A stretch of DNA of 9,704 nt, from positions 1 to 9,704 of the forward strand of contig JAWVYO010000090.1 of assembly GCA_033722675.1 (NCBI GenBank). Reading direction: 5' to 3'. This stretch comes from DATHYU01 sp033722675 (GTDB taxonomy: Bacteria > Actinomycetota > Acidimicrobiia > Spongiisociales > UBA11373). The notes beneath the pieces are model-generated. The model ran no database searches, had not been told where the DNA came from, and worked only from the letters and a program-made list of their open reading frames with translations. Position numbers and translations under genes: made by a program. How positions within the stretch are numbered: position 1 is the first letter of the stretch; each line of letters begins with the position of its first letter. This document shows, piece by piece, positions 7,201 through 9,704 of the stretch.

Positions 7201-9704
7201 GTCCGCTCGAGCCGCCTCCGGGGGCCGTCGCGGCGGACGATGGCGCCGTCGAGGGCGAGGACGGCACCACGACCACGACCGAGCCCGGGTTCACCGAGGA
7301 GACGGAGTTCACCCCCGTCGCCGAGGAGGGGGGCGTCACCGCCGAGGAAGCCGCCCTCATCGGCCTCGTCGGGCTGCTCGGGTCGATGGGTTTGCTCGGC
7401 ACGGCGCTCGCGGGTACCGGCCTGTCGCCCGCCGACATCGCCGAGGCCATCCGTCGCGGCGACGTCGACGACGTGACCGAGACGCCGGCAGGAGCCGCGC
7501 CGCCGAGCGACGAGCCGCCCGTCGATCCCTCGCTCCTCGACGAGTTCGGCGACCCGATGTATGTGAACGACGGATGGGACCCGACGGTGCCGGACGGGCA
7601 CGTCTGGTGGGACGACGGGACCGATCCGCGCTGGATCCCCCGCGACGAGGCGATCGAGCGCGTGGGTGCGGAACGGGAGGCCATCGATGCCGCCGAGGCC
7701 CGCCGGGCCGGCATCCTCGCCGACCACGAGACCGGATGGCGGGAGCGGTTCGACGCCATGCGCGAGCGAGCGGCCCGGCGTGCCGAGGCCGAACGTCTCG
7801 CCGAGGCCCAGGCCCTGGGGGATCCGCCCAGGGTCCGCAGTCGCGATGAGATCCTCGCCGGTCTGGAGGCCGCCGAACGCGAACAGGAGGCCGCGAACGA
7901 GGGCTGGTGGGGGACGTTCCTGGACGCCTTCTGGGACGGGACGTACCGGGACACGATGAGCCTCCCCGACGTCGCCCGCCAGGCCGGCATCGCCACCCGC
8001 GACGCGCTCGACGCCACCTACGACGCGGTCACCGATCCCGAGAACTGGCGGATCGCCGGCGAGACGGTGGCCCAGACGGCCGTGGACGTCGCCGGCACGT
8101 TCGTGGGCCGCACCGACGCCGCCGACCAGGCCGCCGACTCCTTCAGCCGGGCCGCGAACACGGCCCGCGCCGTCGGCTCGGCCGTCGCGAAGGACCCGTG
8201 GGGGTTCGCCAAGAGCGTCACGCCGATCGGTGCCTTCGAGAAGGGCGTCGACCCCGACGTGCCGCTCGGCGAGCGCATCGGCAACATGTGGATGGGATCG
8301 CTCGACGTCATGCTCACGATCGGCACCGGTGGGGCGGCGAAGGTCGTCGACGCCGGGGCCGACACGCTCCGCGCCGCCGACGCCCTGACCGACGCGGCCC
8401 GAACCGCCGAGCGACTCGAGGACACCCTCGACACCGCCCGTGCGGCCGAGCGTCTCGGGGACGCCGCCGACGCCGGGAGGACGATCGACCGACTCGACGA
8501 CACCGGCGACGCCGCCCGGGCCGGAGCGCGCCTGGACGACAGCACCGACGTGGCGCGGACGGCCGGCGGCCGCCGGATCCCCAGCGACGCCGAGGTGGCC
8601 GCCCGGCGCGAGGCGTGGCAGGAACTGCAGGCTCGGGGCCGCCGCAACGTCGACGACTTCGAGCGGGTCCTCGCCGAGGGCGGCGACGCCCGGGCCGCGG
8701 CGCTGCGCGTGCAGGCGGACAAGCGGGCGCTCCAGCAGATCAACGAGCGGTCGGAGGACGTGCGGGCGGCGATGAACGCCGAGATGCGCCGCATCTACAA
8801 GGAGGCCGACGACGCGATGCTGCGGGAGGTCGCCGAACGCAACGGGTTCCGGTCGGGGACCCTGCGCGAGGTCACCGACGCCGGCACGCCCGCCGGCCAC
8901 CGCGTGTTCGTCGACGACGTCGGCAACGAGGTCCACCTGCTCGAACCGACCAATCCGTCGTCCGTCCCGAAGGTCGGCGCCGACCGCGACCTCACGGTGC
9001 GGATCCGGCCCGCCGACCCCGACTGGACCCGGGTGCACGGCGTGGACGCCGTCGACGTCGACCACCGCGTCGTGCAGCAGGTCTACGACGACGCCTTCTA
9101 CGACGCGGCGGGCGGCGACGAGGTCTTCGACGCCCTCGGCCTCGCCGACGAGCCCGGGAGGATGCGGTCCACGGTCTTCTCCGAGCGCATGGACCAGGTC
9201 GCCACCGACGCCCTCCACCCCGAGGCCTACACCGACGTGCAGCGGGTCATTCACGGGCCCGGCGCCGACCTCACCGACGCCCAGCAGGTCGGCATGACCG
9301 TCGGCTACAAGGGTGAGCACTGGTTCGGGCGTGCCGAGGCCGTCGAGGACGCCGTCCTGCGTGAGGACTTCATGGCCGAGGGCATGCGCCAGCTCACGAA
9401 GCAGACCGACAACCAGGCGCTGCGTCGCCTCGATGCCATCAACTCGCAGCGAGCCGTCGCCGGTCTGTCCGAGGCGCGCATGCCGGCCCGCCTCGAGGAG
9501 GCCGTCGACATCATGCGTCGGGTCAACCCGAAGCCGGGCTCGGGCGTCGCCCCCATCTCCCCCGCCGAGGCCGAGCGTCTCCTCGCCGTCCGGCTCGACA
9601 CCGACCCCGCCACGGTCGCCCGCGACCTCGGCGGCTTCGTGGAGGCCCTCGACACACTCGGCTCCCGCAACGACGCCTTCGACGCGCTCCGGCGCGTCGG
9701 CGCC
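4200..9704 (+). CDS. Giant multi-domain exported membrane protein, C-terminus beyond the window (at least 1835 residues)
   Basis: This frame runs uninterrupted for 1835 codons and is still open at the window edge. I do not recognise a named family for the whole protein. In order it shows: a signal peptide (residues 1-22, two Arg, then a hydrophobic core, likely cut after VQA); two tandem four-Cys domains (47-99 plus 158, and 167-288); a Thr-rich linker (325-355); six hydrophobic helices (about 369-537); a 12-Cys domain (546-969); a second Thr-rich stretch (1023-1027); a seventh helix (1051-1072); and a Cys-free tail. The tail holds a WW-containing segment (1136-1137), a charged coiled coil (about 1148-1206), a Gly-rich hydrophobic patch (1356-1383), four 13-residue repeats (1398-1449), a long helix (1458-1547) and a block with ADRDLTVR (1594-1601) and YKGEHWF (1703-1709). 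Basic loops place the tail in the cytoplasm. A signalling receptor, an envelope scaffold or a polymorphic-toxin-like protein are all possible. That it is a real gene is highly likely; its function is unknown. Confidence 0.88.
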   Translation, partial: MGRRTLIIVLLAVVGGIAAVQADTPIVPWHEDPTEAELAFYDEQIPCPEIEGLELSDRSVSATSSVTITCSYRTEDGLGQRITVEWLKPGTIAYTSASCAFDRERLDDGTGITDYVRPFPDLAVTGTLRIDRAPELEPALRGALEILADAVRPFARSCAEPPSPIECPDVAGFTYEEQDPETDEPREFQPETYLVFCRYFVETDIGGTDQRFQATAWFAPPGGAPGLYDRLCNELPWEAVGFGVVVSEDRAVDVFYQVYNPERGPDLAVARGLATEVLGLVEPMAASCDAAEPQPSTFDPFPDYLAAAFVSELTDVPGGKPEPVTATDGGAATTTTTSGTPATTSGSAVTTVPVSGDEAEGLLPTVLRVGSIVMLVLSVVGLLLAFLLARRETRIRPGRDLLRIAISVAVAVGGVLVLGREAPLWAVLVAVGLGLVVGTIQGATLLVRRTDRGLMARRGALAVVVFGIGVVLMQGAGLLARSGVVVVGVAISFLSAAITAGLIVGRRPRVADAAAGTGVLLLVGMATALVGVGAVATAQETDDGLCEREGLVIQLDTCEGYQHLLDVVPWDEARFHGGLWAREGKPTLALPVPRGLASPPEPAAQEASWTVTDDDGTVTEYEIDELVEFAATAYTDGGETVEIPCCSVTYTATGTKTVTPPEGEPTTETYDVSGRLEDVHPLGSEAGDLTDIGIPFTEITTFRGMPEESCQRALAWRLTSDTIDDRTWNRLVVDGEDSTTFVNQSAAIFIECDALTDFTYERALEVAPPRPDVDDPVRLGNARVGYEPEVCPVRQDIARYLAPVTGFDGVATGTLADLFLEPNAEQCDYGGLFDPPSFGQGGRGETRHELIYRLAYLNDPGREAARLAEDFDSFYREGRTTSIAPHERCELGPDGVPLPPPDGSDCSYVTIHTTEAGADIQGFQATDTRLLQMAGGQVVIRTEYVPDGPNVSIRAHLPWGKYVYRCHHCEPGDPAITTFLSGLHRFGAERGLGDPDAAPASPLEPPPGAVAADDGAVEGEDGTTTTTEPGFTEETEFTPVAEEGGVTAEEAALIGLVGLLGSMGLLGTALAGTGLSPADIAEAIRRGDVDDVTETPAGAAPPSDEPPVDPSLLDEFGDPMYVNDGWDPTVPDGHVWWDDGTDPRWIPRDEAIERVGAEREAIDAAEARRAGILADHETGWRERFDAMRERAARRAEAERLAEAQALGDPPRVRSRDEILAGLEAAEREQEAANEGWWGTFLDAFWDGTYRDTMSLPDVARQAGIATRDALDATYDAVTDPENWRIAGETVAQTAVDVAGTFVGRTDAADQAADSFSRAANTARAVGSAVAKDPWGFAKSVTPIGAFEKGVDPDVPLGERIGNMWMGSLDVMLTIGTGGAAKVVDAGADTLRAADALTDAARTAERLEDTLDTARAAERLGDAADAGRTIDRLDDTGDAARAGARLDDSTDVARTAGGRRIPSDAEVAARREAWQELQARGRRNVDDFERVLAEGGDARAAALRVQADKRALQQINERSEDVRAAMNAEMRRIYKEADDAMLREVAERNGFRSGTLREVTDAGTPAGHRVFVDDVGNEVHLLEPTNPSSVPKVGADRDLTVRIRPADPDWTRVHGVDAVDVDHRVVQQVYDDAFYDAAGGDEVFDALGLADEPGRMRSTVFSERMDQVATDALHPEAYTDVQRVIHGPGADLTDAQQVGMTVGYKGEHWFGRAEAVEDAVLREDFMAEGMRQLTKQTDNQALRRLDAINSQRAVAGLSEARMPARLEEAVDIMRRVNPKPGSGVAPISPAEAERLLAVRLDTDPATVARDLGGFVEALDTLGSRNDAFDALRRVGA
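4338..5063 (+). repeat. Tandem duplication of a four-cysteine extracytoplasmic domain
   Basis: Two consecutive units share the same cysteine plan. Unit 1 has Cys47, 70, 99 and 158; unit 2 has Cys167, 197, 232 and 288. The spacings are 23/29/59 and 30/35/56. Each unit opens with CP[ED][IV]xG and continues to a strand with C-[SR]-Y, then a Gly-rich turn and a QRxxxxxWx strand. A third Cys precedes an acidic or charged stretch, and a helix rich in Ala, Leu and Val ends in SC with an AEP triplet just after. The pattern suggests two internal disulfides per unit and an old gene-internal duplication. Overall residue identity between the units is low outside these anchors. Confidence 0.7.
5304..5810 (+). 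other. Six-helix membrane block of the giant protein
   Basis: Six hydrophobic segments lie at about residues 369-388, 401-419, 424-447, 459-480, 483-505 and 516-537. Loops after helices 1, 3 and 5 are basic (ARRETRIRPGRD, VRRTDRGLMARRG, GRRPR). Loops after helices 2 and 4 are very short. By the positive-inside rule, the flanking domains before helix 1 and after helix 6 are both outside. The Gly/Val-rich helices with paired arginines recall small CcdC/DUF1453-type membrane domains, but that likeness is weak. Confidence 0.75.
5811..7349 (+). other. Second extracytoplasmic, cysteine-rich region of the giant protein
   Basis: Residues 538-1050 hold 12 cysteines: 546, 558, an adjacent pair at 645-646, 710, 752, 791, 827, 889, 906, and a CHHC motif at 966-969. 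The segment DCSYVTIHTTEAGADIQGFQ (905-924) partly echoes the strand-rich CSY units at the N-terminus. A Pro/Glu/Thr-rich stalk with five threonines (1023-1027) links it to the next membrane helix. I recognise no named domain. CHHC could be a disulfide pair flanking histidines or a metal site. Confidence 0.6.
7350..7415 (+). other. Seventh membrane helix of the giant protein
   Basis: Residues 1051-1072 are an uncharged run rich in Ala, Leu and Gly with a small-residue packing pattern. It is followed by SPADIAEAIRRGDVDD. Acidic residues lie before it and Arg-Arg after it, which fits passage from outside to inside and places the long C-terminal part in the cytoplasm. Confidence 0.7.
8391..8546 (+). 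repeat. Four tandem 13-residue (39-base) repeats with a partial fifth
   Basis: Units start at 8391, 8430, 8469 and 8508 (residues 1398, 1411, 1424, 1437), and a truncated fifth begins at 8547. The consensus is D-[AT]-[AG]-R-[TA]-[AIG]-x-R-L-x-D-x-x. Asp1, Arg4, Arg8, Leu9 and Asp11 are kept in all four full units. The repeats would form a charged amphipathic helix or stacked helices. The 13-residue period is neither a heptad nor a hendecad coiled coil. The DNA copies have diverged at many positions, so this is an old protein repeat rather than a slippage-prone DNA repeat. Confidence 0.8.
8844..9344 (+). other. Unidentified C-terminal block of the giant protein
   Basis: Residues 1549-1715 change from helical low-complexity sequence to mixed strand and helix sequence that looks like a folded domain. 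Notable segments are HRVFVDDVGNEVHLLEP (about 1565-1581), VGADRDLTVRI (1592-1602), VDHRVVQQVYDDAFYDAAGG (1620-1639), ALHPEAY (1671-1677) and VGYKGEHWFGRAEA (1701-1714). DRDLTV resembles the DxD strand of nucleotidyltransferase-fold proteins, but the preceding Gly-Ser motif is absent at the expected spacing, so no enzyme call is made. Downstream sequence to the window end is helical and Arg/Asp-rich. Confidence 0.45.

Noticed and set aside
5936..9316. Long plus-strand open frames at 5936-7849 and 7907-9316
   Set aside because: Both are Arg/Gly/His-rich alternate-frame readings of the giant gene, whose own frame stays open through the whole stretch.
3780..9320. A 1846-codon open frame on the minus strand, antisense to sfsA and the giant gene
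   Set aside because: Its translation is Gly/Arg/Asp/Val-rich low-complexity sequence with no domain or membrane pattern. It is a shadow produced by strong GC3 bias in the plus-strand gene, which itself has a signal peptide, membrane helices and phased cysteines.
1..9704. tRNA, rRNA, CRISPR arrays, insertion sequences, attachment sites
   Set aside because: I saw no repeat-spacer array, transposase, terminal inverted repeats or tRNA-like cloverleaf; practically all bases are accounted for by the four protein genes.

Overview
The base composition is very high in G+C and third codon positions are almost all G or C. GTG starts are frequent, and the exported protein has Thr-rich linkers. Together these suggest an actinomycetote; the Thr-run linkers fit Acidimicrobiia (Ilumatobacter-like), but that placement is inference from style, not from a marker gene.

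The window is densely coding, and no gap exceeds 65 bases. On the minus strand, reading leftward from about 3405, a full-length cation-chloride cotransporter homologue (SLC12/NKCC-type, 925..3405) is followed after 30-63 bases by a DUF72 protein (4..861, possibly from 894). These two look like one transcription unit. On the plus strand, reading rightward from 3444, an SfsA-family protein (3444..4190) is followed 9 bases later by a very large open frame that starts at GTG 4200. It has no stop before the window ends at 9704 (1835 codons seen, C-terminus missing). The two transcription units diverge from a gap of only 38 bases.

The giant frame dominates the window and is the most interesting object. 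From N- to C-terminus it reads as: a signal peptide; a tandem pair of four-cysteine domains; a Thr-rich stalk; a six-helix membrane block with positive-inside loops; a second cysteine-rich domain of about 430 residues (12 Cys); a second Thr-rich stalk; a seventh hydrophobic helix; and then at least 760 cysteine-free, acidic and helical residues. This last part contains a 13-residue tandem repeat and a C-terminal block with a DRD motif. All 20 cysteines lie in the two parts predicted to be outside the membrane. I do not recognise the whole protein as a named family. The architecture fits a large envelope receptor, a scaffold, or a polymorphic-toxin-like protein. Longer or comparable open frames on the other strand and in other frames across this region are GC-driven shadows.

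Nothing in the sequence ties the transporter, DUF72 and SfsA genes functionally to the giant gene. Only sfsA and the giant gene share strand, frame and tight spacing.
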